64,000 bases of DNA from Clostridia bacterium (GCA_025210555.1 JAOARL010000036.1:1-64000), one strand, 5' to 3'; shown: positions 27,292 to 39,672, numbered from the stretch's first letter. Notes: generated by a model not told the origin, from the letters alone. Made by a program: numbers and translations.

Positions 27292-28407
27292 ATGATTAAA
27301 GTAATGAGTATTTTTGGAACTAGGCCAGAGGCTATAAAAATGTGTCCGGTAGTTAAAGAATTTGAAAAAAGGGAAAATATAGAAAGTGTTGTTTGCGTTA
27401 CAGCTCAGCACAGAGAAATGTTAGATCAAGTTTTAGAAATATTTGATGTTAAACCCGATTATGACCTTGATTTGATGAAAGACAGACAAACTATAACAGG
27501 TATAACTACAAGAGTTTTAAATGGACTTGAAGAAGTTATAAAAAAAGAAATGCCAGATATGATACTTGTACATGGAGATACTACAACAACTTTTGCTGGA
27601 TCATTAGCAGCGTTTTATAATAAAGTCGCTGTAGGGCATGTAGAGGCCGGTCTTAGAACATATAATAAGTATGAGCCATATCCAGAAGAAATGAATAGAA
27701 AATTAACAGGAGCTCTAGCGGATTTACATTTTGCACCAACAGAAAATGCTAAGACTAATTTACTTAAAGAAGCAGTTAATGAAGATATAATTTTAGTTAC
27801 GGGAAATACAGTTATAGACGCTCTTAAGGATACGATTGAAGAAGATTATGAGTTTGAAAATAAGGATTTAAATAATATAGATTTTGAAAATAAGAAAGTA
27901 ATAGCTATGACAGCACATAGAAGAGAGAACTTAGGGGAGCCTCTTGAAAATATATGTAAATCAGTAGAAAAGATAGTTGATTTGAGAGACGATGTTGAAG
28001 TTGTATATGCTGTGCATCTTAATCCAGCGGTTAGAGAAGTTGTAAATAGAATATTGGGTGATAATAAAAAAGTACATTTAATAGACCCGCTTAATATAAA
28101 GGATATGCACAACATGCTTAAAAAGTCTTATATGGTAATGACGGATTCAGGTGGGCTTCAGGAAGAAGTTCCATCACTTGGAAAACCTGTATTAGTACTT
28201 AGGAATGTTACTGAAAGACCAGAAGGTGTTGAAGCTGGCACGTTGAAATTAGTTGGAACAGATATTGATTATATATATAATAATGCTATGAAATTAATAG
28301 ATAGTGAGGAAGCATATAAAAAGATGGCTGAAGTTAAAAATCCATATGGAGACGGATTTGCATCTGAAAAAATTGTGGATGGGATAGAAAAATACTTTAA
28401 TAAATAG
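27292..28407 (+). CDS. wecB: UDP-N-acetylglucosamine 2-epimerase (non-hydrolysing)
   Basis: MnaA/WecB enzyme converting UDP-GlcNAc to UDP-ManNAc for surface polysaccharide synthesis. The 371 residues have the typical IFGTRPEAIKM start, TAQHREMLDQVL, VHGDTTTTFAGSLAAFY, GHVEAGLRT, the active-site stretch TAHRREN and TDSGGLQEE. It lies between wecA and the atp operon, as in many Firmicutes. The GGAGG site is next to the upstream hairpin. Confidence 0.96.
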   Translation: MIKVMSIFGTRPEAIKMCPVVKEFEKRENIESVVCVTAQHREMLDQVLEIFDVKPDYDLDLMKDRQTITGITTRVLNGLEEVIKKEMPDMILVHGDTTTTFAGSLAAFYNKVAVGHVEAGLRTYNKYEPYPEEMNRKLTGALADLHFAPTENAKTNLLKEAVNEDIILVTGNTVIDALKDTIEEDYEFENKDLNNIDFENKKVIAMTAHRRENLGEPLENICKSVEKIVDLRDDVEVVYAVHLNPAVREVVNRILGDNKKVHLIDPLNIKDMHNMLKKSYMVMTDSGGLQEEVPSLGKPVLVLRNVTERPEGVEAGTLKLVGTDIDYIYNNAMKLIDSEEAYKKMAEVKNPYGDGFASEKIVDGIEKYFNK

Positions 28408-28418
28408 GAGTGTAGGAT

Positions 28419-28712
28419 ATGAAGAAGATATATAAATTAATAACATTAATAGTTGTTGCAAGTTTGATTTTTGTAGTTAAAGAAATTGAAGTCCAAAAGG
28501 AAAAAGATATGCTGATCAAACAAAAGGAAAGAGAAGAGATTTTGGAAAGGCAACATGATCGTTCAAGTTATAGAAGGCATTATTCTGGCATATCTCTACT
28601 AGACTTTATAAAATATGATAATGAAACGGTAATATTGCATATTGTGAAAGATAAGGAGAAAGTAAGTATAAAAGACAATGAGGTTATTGTTGAATATATA
28701 CAAATAATTTAG
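28419..28712 (+). CDS. small membrane-anchored orphan protein, possibly frameshifted
   Basis: The 97-residue frame has an N-terminal hydrophobic helix (about 5-21) and a charged extracytoplasmic part (KEKDMLIKQKEREEILERQ, then ILHIVKDKEKVSIKDNEVIV). No family is recognised. Beyond the TAG stop, the -1 frame stays open to TGA at 28769-28771 and reads NNLEDEYFKRIDAIKLEFE and onward, similar in character. One missing A in the run near 28703 would join the two parts into about 117 residues. It lies between wecB and the atp promoter with an AGGAGTG site. Confidence 0.5.
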   Translation: MKKIYKLITLIVVASLIFVVKEIEVQKEKDMLIKQKEREEILERQHDRSSYRRHYSGISLLDFIKYDNETVILHIVKDKEKVSIKDNEVIVEYIQII

Positions 28713-28856
28713 AAGATGAGTATTTTAAGAGAATAGATGCTATAAAACTAGAATTTGAATATCGTAATTGATTGTAATTAAACAGGCAGAGGAGTAGGGA
28801 CATAAAAGGTTAGTTAAAAGAAAAAATTAAGTGAATGAATAAATCTTTAAAATAAA

Positions 28857-28894
28857 TGTCTATAAATATAAAATATACTTTAGATTTATAGACA
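28857..28894. repeat. 11-bp inverted repeat overlapping the atp -35 box
   Basis: Perfect arms TGTCTATAAAT (28857-28867) and ATTTATAGACA (28884-28894) with a 16-nt spacer. The second arm ends exactly with the -35 hexamer TAGACA. The A run that follows makes it unsuitable as a + strand terminator, so an operator is possible. Confidence 0.7.
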
Positions 28895-28917
28895 AAAAAA
28901 TACTGTATGTGTATAAT
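28889..28917 (+). promoter_or_regulatory. promoter of the atp operon
   Basis: TAGACA, 17 nt and TATAAT, about 25 nt before the first atp gene. Confidence 0.78.
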
Positions 28918-28941
28918 TAAAGGGATTAAGGGGTGCTTAAA

Positions 28942-29169
28942 GTGAAAATAGACAGTAAAGTAATTAAAATGCTTGGATTGGTTTCACATCTAGGAATAAC
29001 AATGATTGTGCCAATTGTTATGTGCATATACATTGGTGTTTATTTAGATGAGAAATTTAATACCGGAGCTATTTTTTTAGTTATTTTCACATTATTAGGT
29101 ATTTTAGCAGCCTTTAGAAATATGTATTATTTAGTCATGAAAATGTCTGAAGACAAGGATAAGAAGTAA
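28942..29169 (+). CDS. atpZ: AtpZ/AtpI-family small membrane protein
   Basis: This 75-residue protein has two membrane helices (about 16-36 and 45-66) with a short YLDEKFNTG loop. It fits the AtpZ/F0F1-ATPase-associated family thought to aid rotor assembly or cation supply. GTG 28942 follows AAGGGG at good spacing; an earlier GTG at 28933 lies within the ribosome site. It is the first gene of the atp operon, and its stop overlaps the next start (TAATG). Confidence 0.8.
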   Translation: MKIDSKVIKMLGLVSHLGITMIVPIVMCIYIGVYLDEKFNTGAIFLVIFTLLGILAAFRNMYYLVMKMSEDKDKK

Positions 29170-29531
29170 TGAATGAGTACAATAATAAAAAAATATTTAT
29201 AATATCGTTTATAATAGCGGTGCTGTTTTCTATAATAGCTAGCTTTATAATAAAAGAAGATTTGTATGGCTTTGTAAAAGGGGTTATGTTTGGAAGCGCC
29301 TTTGCAGTGCTTAAAGTTAAAATGATTGAACTTAATGTTAAAAAAATATTAGGTAAAAGATATAACTTTGATTCTGCATATAGGTCTGGAATGGTAAGTT
29401 ATTACGTAAGACTTATGATTTCGCTACTAATACTTTTTGTGGCCATTCAAATGTCAAAAAATACTTTTATAGGAGTGTTATTTGGATTTATAACACCTAA
29501 ATTAGCAATAATTTTAATAAGTATTTTTTAA
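29169..29531 (+). CDS. atpI: ATP synthase subunit I
   Basis: This 120-residue hydrophobic protein has four predicted helices, as in AtpI, a chaperone-like factor for assembly of the c-ring. Conservation is weak, so the call relies on topology, length and its position between AtpZ and subunit a. ATG overlaps the atpZ stop. Confidence 0.78.
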   Translation: MNEYNNKKIFIISFIIAVLFSIIASFIIKEDLYGFVKGVMFGSAFAVLKVKMIELNVKKILGKRYNFDSAYRSGMVSYYVRLMISLLILFVAIQMSKNTFIGVLFGFITPKLAIILISIF

Positions 29532-29555
29532 CCTTTCTGAAAGGGGGAGAAATAA

Positions 29556-30245
29556 TTGGAATTTGGAATTAAAAGAGTATTCACTATACCATTTAAATTA
29601 TTTGGAGAAGATATAGTAATTACTGAAACAATTTTTAATACTTGGATAATAATGGCAATACTAATAATGTTTGCAGTTATAGTAAGATTAAGTGTTAAAA
29701 ACTTTGAGAAGCACCCAAAAGGATTTCAAAACTTTATAGAAGCTTTAGTTTCAGGACTTAATAATCTTACTTCAAATACTATGGGAGAAAAGAATAAGGC
29801 ATTTGCTGGATATTTTGGAACAGTATTTTTATTTATACTACTTTCAAATTTATCAGGTCTTTTCACATTAAGACCACCAACAGCAGATATAGCAACGACT
29901 CTTGGTCTTGCGCTTATTACATTTATCCTAGTTCAGTTCTTTACAATGAGAACAAGAGGTATAATTGGATACATTAAGAAGTTCTTTGAACCAATACCAA
30001 TGCTATTTCCTCTAAATGTTATTGGGGAAGTTGCAAATCCAATTTCTCTAGGATTCCGTCTTTTCGGTAACATCCTAGGAGGGCTAATAATAATGAATTT
30101 ATATTATTCATTATTGCCACTAATGGTTAAGTTTGGAGTGCCAGCAGCGCTACATTTTTACTTTGATGTATTTGCGGGGGTATTACAAACGCTAATTTTT
30201 GTAATGTTAAGTATGACTTTTGTTGCAGGTGCAACGGAAGAGTAA
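29556..30245 (+). CDS. atpB: F0F1 ATP synthase subunit a
   Basis: Membrane stator subunit that forms the ion half-channels against the c-ring. The 229 residues include the conserved arginine helix (SLGFRLFGNILGGLI, about 162-176) and the C-terminal helix with VFAGVLQTLIFVMLSM. The start codon is TTG at 29556, supported by AAGGGGGAG 6 nt upstream; no better ATG is available. Ion selectivity is set mainly by subunit c (see atpE). Confidence 0.93.
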   Translation: MEFGIKRVFTIPFKLFGEDIVITETIFNTWIIMAILIMFAVIVRLSVKNFEKHPKGFQNFIEALVSGLNNLTSNTMGEKNKAFAGYFGTVFLFILLSNLSGLFTLRPPTADIATTLGLALITFILVQFFTMRTRGIIGYIKKFFEPIPMLFPLNVIGEVANPISLGFRLFGNILGGLIIMNLYYSLLPLMVKFGVPAALHFYFDVFAGVLQTLIFVMLSMTFVAGATEE

Positions 30246-30578
<333 letters not shown>

Positions 30579-30604
30579 TTCCTTACAAAAAGGAGGTATA
30601 AAAA

Positions 30605-31120
30605 TTGAACGAGATGTTGAGTTTTGATGCTGGACTTTTGCAAGGAATTGCAATTCAGATGTTAAATACAGCGATATTATTTATAGTGATGTCAAAGCTG
30701 TTATTTAAGCCAGTATCAAATTTTATGGAAAATAGAAAAGCAGAAATAGTAAAAGATATTAAAACTGCACGTGATAAAGAGCGTAATGCAGAAGAATTAG
30801 AAAAGAAATATAATGAAAAACTTAAGAACATAGATAAAGAAAAAGAAACTATTTTAACAGAGGCAAGAAAGACAGCTCTAGATATGAAAGATAAAATAAT
30901 TGGAGAAGCTAAAGTAGAAGCTTCTAAAATTATTGATAGAGCAAATGCTGAAGTTGAAAAGTATAAATCTAATGCGCAAGATACTATTAAGAAAGAAATG
31001 ATAGGAGTTGCATCAGAAATATCTAAAAAAGTTATTGATATAGAGCTTGATGAAGATAAGCATATAGAAGTAATAGATACAGCAATTGAAGAGTTTGGGG
31101 ATATGGAATGGATAGGATAG
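30605..31120 (+). CDS. atpF: F0F1 ATP synthase subunit b
   Basis: Peripheral stalk subunit. One N-terminal membrane helix (about 12-32) is followed by a long charged coiled coil (KDIKTARDKERNAEELEKKY and beyond). The TTG start at 30605 is supported by AAGGAGG 8 nt upstream. The gene overlaps atpH by 13 nt, consistent with coupled translation of the two stator subunits. Length 171 residues is normal. Confidence 0.93.
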   Translation: MNEMLSFDAGLLQGIAIQMLNTAILFIVMSKLLFKPVSNFMENRKAEIVKDIKTARDKERNAEELEKKYNEKLKNIDKEKETILTEARKTALDMKDKIIGEAKVEASKIIDRANAEVEKYKSNAQDTIKKEMIGVASEISKKVIDIELDEDKHIEVIDTAIEEFGDMEWIG

Positions 31121-31650
31121 TATCTGGGAAATATGCTAAAGCTCTATACGATATTGCATTAGAAGAGAATAAATTAGGTATTTACGAAGAAGAAGTTAGG
31201 TTTATTAAAGAAATGTTTTTGAAAGAAAAAGATATTCTTAAAGTTTTATCTAATCCAAATGTGGATAGTAGAGATAAAAAAGATTTAGTTTCTAAGCTGT
31301 TTGGGAAGGCTGAAAATAATACTGTGAGTTTTATTAAACTTATGATTGATAAAAATAGAAGTGAGTATATTATAGATAGTTTAGATGAATTTTTAAAATT
31401 AATTAAAATTAAAAATAATATATTAGTAGCAACTATAATTTCAGCTAAAGAACTTTCGGAAGATAAAGTAGAAAAAATTGGAAGTATACTTGAAACTAAG
31501 TTTAAGAAACAAATAGAATTAGAAGTTAAAGTTGATGAATCAGTAATAGGCGGTTTTTTAGTTAAAGCTGAAGATTACGTTTTTGATATGACTATAAACG
31601 GTAAAGTTGAAGAGCTTAAAAAGAAGCTCAATGAAGTAAGCTTTGCTTAG
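31108..31650 (+). CDS. atpH: F0F1 ATP synthase subunit delta
   Basis: The stator subunit linking b to the alpha3-beta3 head. The N-terminal six-helix domain begins [16 protein letters not shown]. The C-terminal region has the usual [23 protein letters not shown] signature, shown here as [15 protein letters not shown]. Length 180 residues. The ATG lies inside the end of atpF. Confidence 0.94.
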   Translation: MDRIVSGKYAKALYDIALEENKLGIYEEEVRFIKEMFLKEKDILKVLSNPNVDSRDKKDLVSKLFGKAENNTVSFIKLMIDKNRSEYIIDSLDEFLKLIKIKNNILVATIISAKELSEDKVEKIGSILETKFKKQIELEVKVDESVIGGFLVKAEDYVFDMTINGKVEELKKKLNEVSFA

Positions 31651-31664
31651 AAAGGAGACTGACA

Positions 31665-33173
31665 GTGAATTTAAGACCAGAAGAAATAAGTAGTGTTTTA
31701 AAAGAAGAAATTAAAAACTATGAACAAAAACTTGATGTTAAAGAAGTTGGGTCTGTAATTCAGGTTGGAGATGGTATTGCACGTATTCATGGACTTGAAA
31801 GTGCAATGGCAGGAGAACTACTTGAGTTTTCTAATGGAGTGTATGGAATGGCACTTAACTTAGAAGAAAACAATATAGGGGTAGTTTTACTTGGATCAGA
31901 TGATGGTATAAAAGAAGGGGATAGTGTTAAATCTACTGGAAGAATAGTTGAAGTTCCAGTTGGAGACGTTATGCTTGGAAGAGTTGTTAACTCACTTGGA
32001 CAACCTATAGATGGTAAGGGTCCAATAAATACTGATAAAAGAAGACCAATAGAAAGAGTTGCGCCAGGGGTTATAGAAAGAAAATCAGTTGATGTTCCAC
32101 TTCAAACAGGAATTAAAGCTATTGATGCAATGGTTCCAATTGGAAGAGGACAAAGAGAGCTTATAATAGGTGATAGACAAACTGGTAAGACTACTATAGC
32201 AATAGATACAATTCTTAATCAAAAAAATACAGATGTAAACTGTATATATGTAGCAATAGGTCAAAAAGCATCTAGTGTTGCAAATATTGTTAAAACTTTA
32301 GAAGAGGCTGGAGCTATGGATTATACAACTGTAGTTGCAGCAACGGCAAGTGAACTTGCGCCACTTCAATTCTTAGCGCCTTACGCTGGAGTTGCAATTG
32401 GAGAAGAATGGATGGAAGATGGGAAAGATGTACTTGTAATATATGATGACCTTTCTAAACATGCGGTAGCATATAGAGCAATGTCATTACTTCTTAGAAG
32501 ACCGCCAGGAAGAGAAGCTTATCCTGGAGATGTATTCTATCTACATTCAAGATTACTTGAAAGAGCAGCTAGAATTACTGAAGAAGTAGGAGGAGGATCA
32601 ATTACAGCACTTCCTATAATTGAAACTCAAGCTGGAGACGTTTCAGCTTATATACCTACAAATGTTATTTCGATAACAGATGGACAGATTTATCTTGAAA
32701 CTGAATTATTTAACTCGGGAGTTAGACCTGCAATAAATCCAGGACTTTCTGTTTCTCGTGTTGGAGGAGCAGCGCAAGTTAAAGCAATGAAAAAGTTAGC
32801 AGGACCTGTTCGTGTTGAGCTTGCTCAATACAGAGAACTGGCAGCATTTGCTAAGTTTGGATCGGATTTAGATAAAGATACGCAAGCTAAATTAGCACAA
32901 GGGGAAAGAATTGTTGAGATACTAAAACAGCCTCAACATAAACCTCTATCAGTTGTTCATCAAATTCTTATGTTATATGTTTCAACTAAGAAGCATTTAA
33001 CAGATGTAGCTGTTGAAAATGTATTAAGATTTGAAAATGAATATTTAGAATTTGTTGATACAAAGTATACTAAGTTAATTGAGGATATTGAGAGTAAGAG
33101 AGTTATAGATGAGACGACTGAAGAAGAAGTAATTAAGTCTATAACAGACTTCAAGTCTTCTTTTAAGGGTTAA
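31665..33173 (+). CDS. atpA: F0F1 ATP synthase subunit alpha
   Basis: Non-catalytic nucleotide-binding subunit of F1. The Walker A motif is [15 protein letters not shown] (about residues 168-182). The Walker B region is [16 protein letters not shown], and the alpha signature [14 protein letters not shown] includes the arginine finger. Length 502 residues. GTG start at 31665 follows AAAGGAGACTGACA. Confidence 0.97.
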   Translation: MNLRPEEISSVLKEEIKNYEQKLDVKEVGSVIQVGDGIARIHGLESAMAGELLEFSNGVYGMALNLEENNIGVVLLGSDDGIKEGDSVKSTGRIVEVPVGDVMLGRVVNSLGQPIDGKGPINTDKRRPIERVAPGVIERKSVDVPLQTGIKAIDAMVPIGRGQRELIIGDRQTGKTTIAIDTILNQKNTDVNCIYVAIGQKASSVANIVKTLEEAGAMDYTTVVAATASELAPLQFLAPYAGVAIGEEWMEDGKDVLVIYDDLSKHAVAYRAMSLLLRRPPGREAYPGDVFYLHSRLLERAARITEEVGGGSITALPIIETQAGDVSAYIPTNVISITDGQIYLETELFNSGVRPAINPGLSVSRVGGAAQVKAMKKLAGPVRVELAQYRELAAFAKFGSDLDKDTQAKLAQGERIVEILKQPQHKPLSVVHQILMLYVSTKKHLTDVAVENVLRFENEYLEFVDTKYTKLIEDIESKRVIDETTEEEVIKSITDFKSSFKG

Positions 33174-33186
33174 AGGGGTGTTTTAA

Positions 33187-35503
<2,317 letters not shown>

Positions 35504-35512
35504 GGTGGTGTT

Positions 35513-35926
35513 ATGACAGACAAACAATTTAAGTTATCTATAGTAACGCCAGACAAGGTTTTCTTTGAGCAAAATGCAGAAATGATTATAATAACAACTA
35601 CAGAAGGTGAAATGGGTATACTTAAAAGTCACGAACCAGTAACAGCAGTGCTTAAGATAAAAGCTATTGATATTATTTCAAATGGTGAAAGAAAGAGTGC
35701 TTTTGTTGCAGGAGGTTTCGTCGAAGTTAAACCAGATAAAGTTAGAATCATAACTGATTCTGCAGAGTGGCCAGAGGAAATAGATGTAGAAAGAGCAACT
35801 AAAGCTAGGGAAAGAGCTACCAAAAGATTAGGGAGCGATAAGCACTATAATAGTGAGAGAGTTCAATTTGCTTTAGAAAGAGCAGAGGCAAGACTAGCTT
35901 TGCTTGAGAAAATTAAAAGTAATTAG
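35513..35926 (+). CDS. atpC: F0F1 ATP synthase subunit epsilon
   Basis: Rotor-associated regulatory subunit, 137 residues. It has the N-terminal beta-sandwich (LSIVTPDKVFFEQNAEMI, TTEGEMGILKSHEPV, FVAGGFVEVKPDKV) and a C-terminal two-helix tail. It is the last gene of the atp operon and is followed by a strong terminator. Confidence 0.95.
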   Translation: MTDKQFKLSIVTPDKVFFEQNAEMIIITTTEGEMGILKSHEPVTAVLKIKAIDIISNGERKSAFVAGGFVEVKPDKVRIITDSAEWPEEIDVERATKARERATKRLGSDKHYNSERVQFALERAEARLALLEKIKSN

Positions 35927-35954
35927 ACGTAATTTTAAATTACGTCTTTTTTTT
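35925..35954 (+). terminator. terminator of the atp operon
   Basis: AGACGTAATT/AATTACGTCT hairpin followed by eight T. Confidence 0.93.
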
Positions 35955-35998
35955 ATGCCTTAATAAGGTATAATATAGATAATTAAAAGGGGGATGAA

Positions 35999-37726
35999 AT
36001 GAATAATAATACTAAATATAGAAGTTTTGCTAAAAAGTTTATATATCCATATAAATTAAAATATTTATTACTTTTTATAACAATGATTATAGAAATAGGT
36101 TTTTTAGTTGCCATTCCACTTATATGGGGGAAAGCTATTGTTGATATAACAAAGTATGATATAGACAACTTAAAGATTAATATAGGAATATTAGTAGTTA
36201 CAAAGGTATTATATTTAGTTTTTAGTTATATAAGACCTTATATTAGTTTTAAAATTAGAACAGATTTACACTATGACTTAAGGTTAGCAATATATGAGAA
36301 AATGTTAAAACTTGAAGTAAGAGCTTATGAAAAAATTAAGATGAGTCAGTTTTTATCAAGGATAAATAACGAAGTAGCAGAGGTGTCAAGAACACTTGAT
36401 AAAATGCTTGTAGCTATTATGGATGTTGTAACGTCTATTACTATTGTTGGAGTAATATTTTCAAAGAGTATATTACTTGGAGCAATAACAACATTTACTC
36501 TTCCAATTTTATATTTATTATTCAAGAAATATGGAAAAATAATAAAAGAAGAAGCAATTGAACTAAAAAATAAAAAGGAAAAGTTCCTTAGTCAGGTTCA
36601 TGAAGTTATATTAGGTATAAGAGAAGTTAAAAGTCTTGGAATAGAAGAGTATGAAAAACATAAAGCAGAAAAACTTGGTAAAGCAGTAAAAGATGAAGCT
36701 ATGATATATAGAATGGTGTCAGTTAAGTCTTTGGTTATATCAAAATTAATAAACTTGATATCAGAAGTATTAGGAATAATAGTATGTATTTATCTAGTTA
36801 TAATTAATGCACTTAATCTTGAATATTTGATAGCGTATAGATCATATTCATTAAAGTTAAGAACTTATATGAAAAATATAACAAGTTTTAATTTAGACTA
36901 TCAACAACTTTTAGTTTCTGTAGATAGGATAATGGAAATTCTTGATAATGATAATTATCATGATGATGTATATGGAGAAAAATGTATAAGTGAAATAGAT
37001 GGAAGTATAGAATTCAAAGATGTAGAGTTTGAATATATTGAAGGCGTAGATATTTTAAAAGATTTTAGTATGAATATTAGTCCAAAATCAAAGGTTGCTG
37101 TAGTAGGAAAATCAGGATGTGGAAAATCTACTATATTTAATATATTATTAAAGTTTTATAACATTAAAAAAGGAAAAGTTTTAATTGGTGGAAATGAATT
37201 AGAGGAATTTAACGAGGATTCTCTTAGAAAACATGTATCTGTAATAAGACAAGATGTTTTCCTATTTAATGCAACAATAAAAGAAAACTTAAGATTAGCA
37301 AAAAGTGATGCAACGGATGAAGAAATTGAGAGTGCTTGTAAAAAAGCCGTTATACATGATTATATAATGAGTCTTGAAAAGGGATATGAAACATTAGTTG
37401 ATGAAGGTGCAGAAACATTTTCAGGTGGACAGAAACAAAGAATATCTATAGCAAGAGCAATTCTTAAAAATTCTAAAATAATGTTATTTGATGAGGCAAC
37501 TAGCGCATTAGATAATGTTTCTCAAAAATACATAAATGATGTTTTGAATGATATAAAAAAGGAGCATACTATAATAGTAATAGCTCATAGATTAGAAAAT
37601 ATAAAGGATGCAGATGAAATTTTTGTTATTGATAAAGGTAGAGTAGTGGCACAGGGGAAGCATGAAGAACTGCTAAAAAGGAATGAGGTATATAAAGATA
37701 TAAATCTAGAAGGGGTAAAAGCATGA
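35999..37726 (+). CDS. ABC exporter with fused membrane and ATPase domains
   Basis: This 575-residue half-transporter has an N-terminal six-helix exporter domain (about 20-300) and a C-terminal ATPase. Walker A is VVGKSGCGKST, the Q-loop is VIRQDVFLFN, the signature is ETFSGGQKQR, Walker B is IMLFDEATSALD and the H-loop is VIAHRLEN. It is of the lipid/peptide/multidrug exporter type; the substrate is unknown. Being a single half, it probably forms a homodimer. The stop overlaps the following transporter gene (ATGA). Confidence 0.93.
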   Translation: MNNNTKYRSFAKKFIYPYKLKYLLLFITMIIEIGFLVAIPLIWGKAIVDITKYDIDNLKINIGILVVTKVLYLVFSYIRPYISFKIRTDLHYDLRLAIYEKMLKLEVRAYEKIKMSQFLSRINNEVAEVSRTLDKMLVAIMDVVTSITIVGVIFSKSILLGAITTFTLPILYLLFKKYGKIIKEEAIELKNKKEKFLSQVHEVILGIREVKSLGIEEYEKHKAEKLGKAVKDEAMIYRMVSVKSLVISKLINLISEVLGIIVCIYLVIINALNLEYLIAYRSYSLKLRTYMKNITSFNLDYQQLLVSVDRIMEILDNDNYHDDVYGEKCISEIDGSIEFKDVEFEYIEGVDILKDFSMNISPKSKVAVVGKSGCGKSTIFNILLKFYNIKKGKVLIGGNELEEFNEDSLRKHVSVIRQDVFLFNATIKENLRLAKSDATDEEIESACKKAVIHDYIMSLEKGYETLVDEGAETFSGGQKQRISIARAILKNSKIMLFDEATSALDNVSQKYINDVLNDIKKEHTIIVIAHRLENIKDADEIFVIDKGRVVAQGKHEELLKRNEVYKDINLEGVKA

Positions 37727-38598
37727 ATTTAGTAATATTATTTAGTTTAGCATTTGTATTTTGTTCTCTAAATCAAATATTTCAAGAGAAGACAGTACAC
37801 AAATATGGATTTAAAAAGCATGGAGTTGTTAAATTTGTTCAGATGGCATTTTTTACATTATTGATAATGGGTATAGGTAGATTAATAGGAGGACAAGCAG
37901 AAATATTTAAATATAAGTTTGAGTTTAATTATTATGTGTTAGGTCTTATATTAGCACAAGGAGTTTTAGGTTTTTTTGTCACGTGGCTTTTCAACAAGCT
38001 TCTTGAAAAGACAGAGATATATTCACTTGGGCTTATTATGAAGATGAATATAATAATAGTTCTTTTGATTGATTATTTTAAGGGGGATGTAAATATAACA
38101 TTTATGATGCTTGGATATATAATAATGTTCCTGATTGGAATATTTATAGTTTTAGATATCCATACATTAAAGGGGCATCATTTTAAAGAAGATTTAAAGT
38201 ATATAGAATATATTTTGGCTATATTTGTGGTAGGTATTATATCACCATATTTAATAAAGTTATCTCTTGATACAGGAACTATAAATGCAGAAACAGTATC
38301 GTTATTTAGTACTAGTATAATAGCTATGATGTTTGTTGTTGTATTTAAAATTAAAATAGATAAAGAATCGTTTATAGAATATATACCTCAATCATTATCA
38401 GCTGTTATTAGTGGGGTTGCTATCAATAATATAATAGCTGAGTACGGAGTTTTCTATAGCGTACTTATTACTACTTCGGTAATAATAGGTGTAACAATTC
38501 TATCAAGTGTGGTTCTTAAAGATAAAATTAGTTTTAGAAAATATACAGGAGTTGTAATAGCAGCTATTGGATTTTTCTTAATATCAATAAATTTATAA
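37723..38598 (+). CDS. EamA/DMT-type membrane transporter
   Basis: This 291-residue protein has about ten hydrophobic helices. Two halves look alike, as in drug/metabolite transporters. The second half ends with the usual pattern LITTSVIIGVTILSSVVLKD then KYTGVVIAAIGFFLI. The substrate is unknown. Its ATG overlaps the ABC exporter stop by 4 nt, so the two are translationally coupled. A hairpin terminator shared with convergent asnA follows. Confidence 0.75.
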   Translation: MNLVILFSLAFVFCSLNQIFQEKTVHKYGFKKHGVVKFVQMAFFTLLIMGIGRLIGGQAEIFKYKFEFNYYVLGLILAQGVLGFFVTWLFNKLLEKTEIYSLGLIMKMNIIIVLLIDYFKGDVNITFMMLGYIIMFLIGIFIVLDIHTLKGHHFKEDLKYIEYILAIFVVGIISPYLIKLSLDTGTINAETVSLFSTSIIAMMFVVVFKIKIDKESFIEYIPQSLSAVISGVAINNIIAEYGVFYSVLITTSVIIGVTILSSVVLKDKISFRKYTGVVIAAIGFFLISINL

Positions 38599-38602
38599 TA
38601 GT

Positions 38603-38639
38603 AAATACTATAAAAGCAAATGCTTTTATAGTATTTTTA
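38603..38639. terminator. hairpin terminator between convergent EamA gene and asnA
   Basis: A 16-bp perfect stem AAATACTATAAAAGCA/TGCTTTTATAGTATTT with loop AA, then TTAT-rich sequence on the + side. The asnA stop codon lies within the 3' arm, so the hairpin also forms at the end of asnA mRNA. Confidence 0.85.
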
Positions 38640-39627
38640 TTTTATTTTCTTCACAAGTTTTAATCATTTTTTCTGGCCATATAGAAGCTTGAACTTCTCC
38701 TATATGAGCTTTTTTAAGCATGTACATACATATTCTTGATTGTCCAATTCCGCCACCTATAGTAAGCGGTAAAACTTCTTCTATTATTCCTTTGTGAAAT
38801 GGGAAATCTTTTCTATTTTCGGCATTAGCTTTTTTAAGTTGAGAAAGCATAGTTTCTTTATCTACTCTTATTCCCATAGAAGAAAGTTCATAAGCTTTCT
38901 CAAGTACAGGATGCCAAACAAGGATATCACCATTTAATGACCAATCGTCATAATCAGGAGCTCTACCATCATGTTTTGATCCTGATTCTAAAATATCACC
39001 TATTTGCATTAAAAACACAGCTTTATGTTTTTCGACAATAAGGTTTTCACGCTCTTTATCAGTTTTACCTGGGTACATATCTTCTAGCTCTTGAGTAGTA
39101 ATAAAAGTAATATCTTCTGGTAAAATACTTTTAATTGATGGATGAATAGCTTCTACATATTTCTCAGTTGATTTTAAAGCTTCATAGATTCCTTTTACAG
39201 TCTCTTTTAATGTTTTTTCTGTTCTCTCTTCTTTTGAAATAACCTTTTCCCAGTCCCACTGGTCAACGTAGATAGAGTGAGTGTTATCAAGTTCTTCGCA
39301 TTTTCTAATTGCATTCATGTCTGTGTAAATACCTTCACCAGGTTTGAACTCATATCTATGAAGAGCCATTCTTTTCCATTTAGCAAGAGAGTGTACAATC
39401 TCAGCCTTAGTGCCCATGTCATCTATCTCAAATGAAACAGGATCTTCAGTCCCGTTTAGGTTATCATTAAGCCCACTAGTTGGATCTACAAAAAGAGGTG
39501 CAGACACTCTATATAAATTAAGTCTTTCTTTTAATTCTTCTTGGAATTTAAATTTTATTTCCTTTATTGCTTCTTCAGTTTCTCTAAGTGTTAAGGTTGG
39601 TGCATAATCTTTTGGTATTATAAGCAT
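38626..39627 (-). CDS. asnA: aspartate-ammonia ligase (AsnA)
   Basis: Ammonia-dependent, AMP-forming asparagine synthetase related to class II aspartyl-tRNA synthetases. The 333 residues include the N-terminal FQEELKERLNLYRVSAPLFV, the substrate-binding DPTSGLNDNLNGTE, VHSLAKWKRMAL, YVDQWDWEKV and the C-terminal GGGIGQSRICM. The AAAGGAGAG site precedes ATG at 39627. Expression should respond to uncharged tRNA-Asn through the T-box leader upstream. It is the only large - strand gene in the window. Confidence 0.97.
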   Translation of the reverse strand: MLIIPKDYAPTLTLRETEEAIKEIKFKFQEELKERLNLYRVSAPLFVDPTSGLNDNLNGTEDPVSFEIDDMGTKAEIVHSLAKWKRMALHRYEFKPGEGIYTDMNAIRKCEELDNTHSIYVDQWDWEKVISKEERTEKTLKETVKGIYEALKSTEKYVEAIHPSIKSILPEDITFITTQELEDMYPGKTDKERENLIVEKHKAVFLMQIGDILESGSKHDGRAPDYDDWSLNGDILVWHPVLEKAYELSSMGIRVDKETMLSQLKKANAENRKDFPFHKGIIEEVLPLTIGGGIGQSRICMYMLKKAHIGEVQASIWPEKMIKTCEENKIKIL

Positions 39628-39672
39628 ATTGATCTCTCCTTTAAATTTGTTTTGAGTTTTTAAAATATATTT

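Noticed and set aside
28857-28894. Inverted repeat before atp as a terminator
   Set aside because: On the + strand it is followed by A, not T, and on the - strand no T run follows the stem. It overlaps the -35 box instead.
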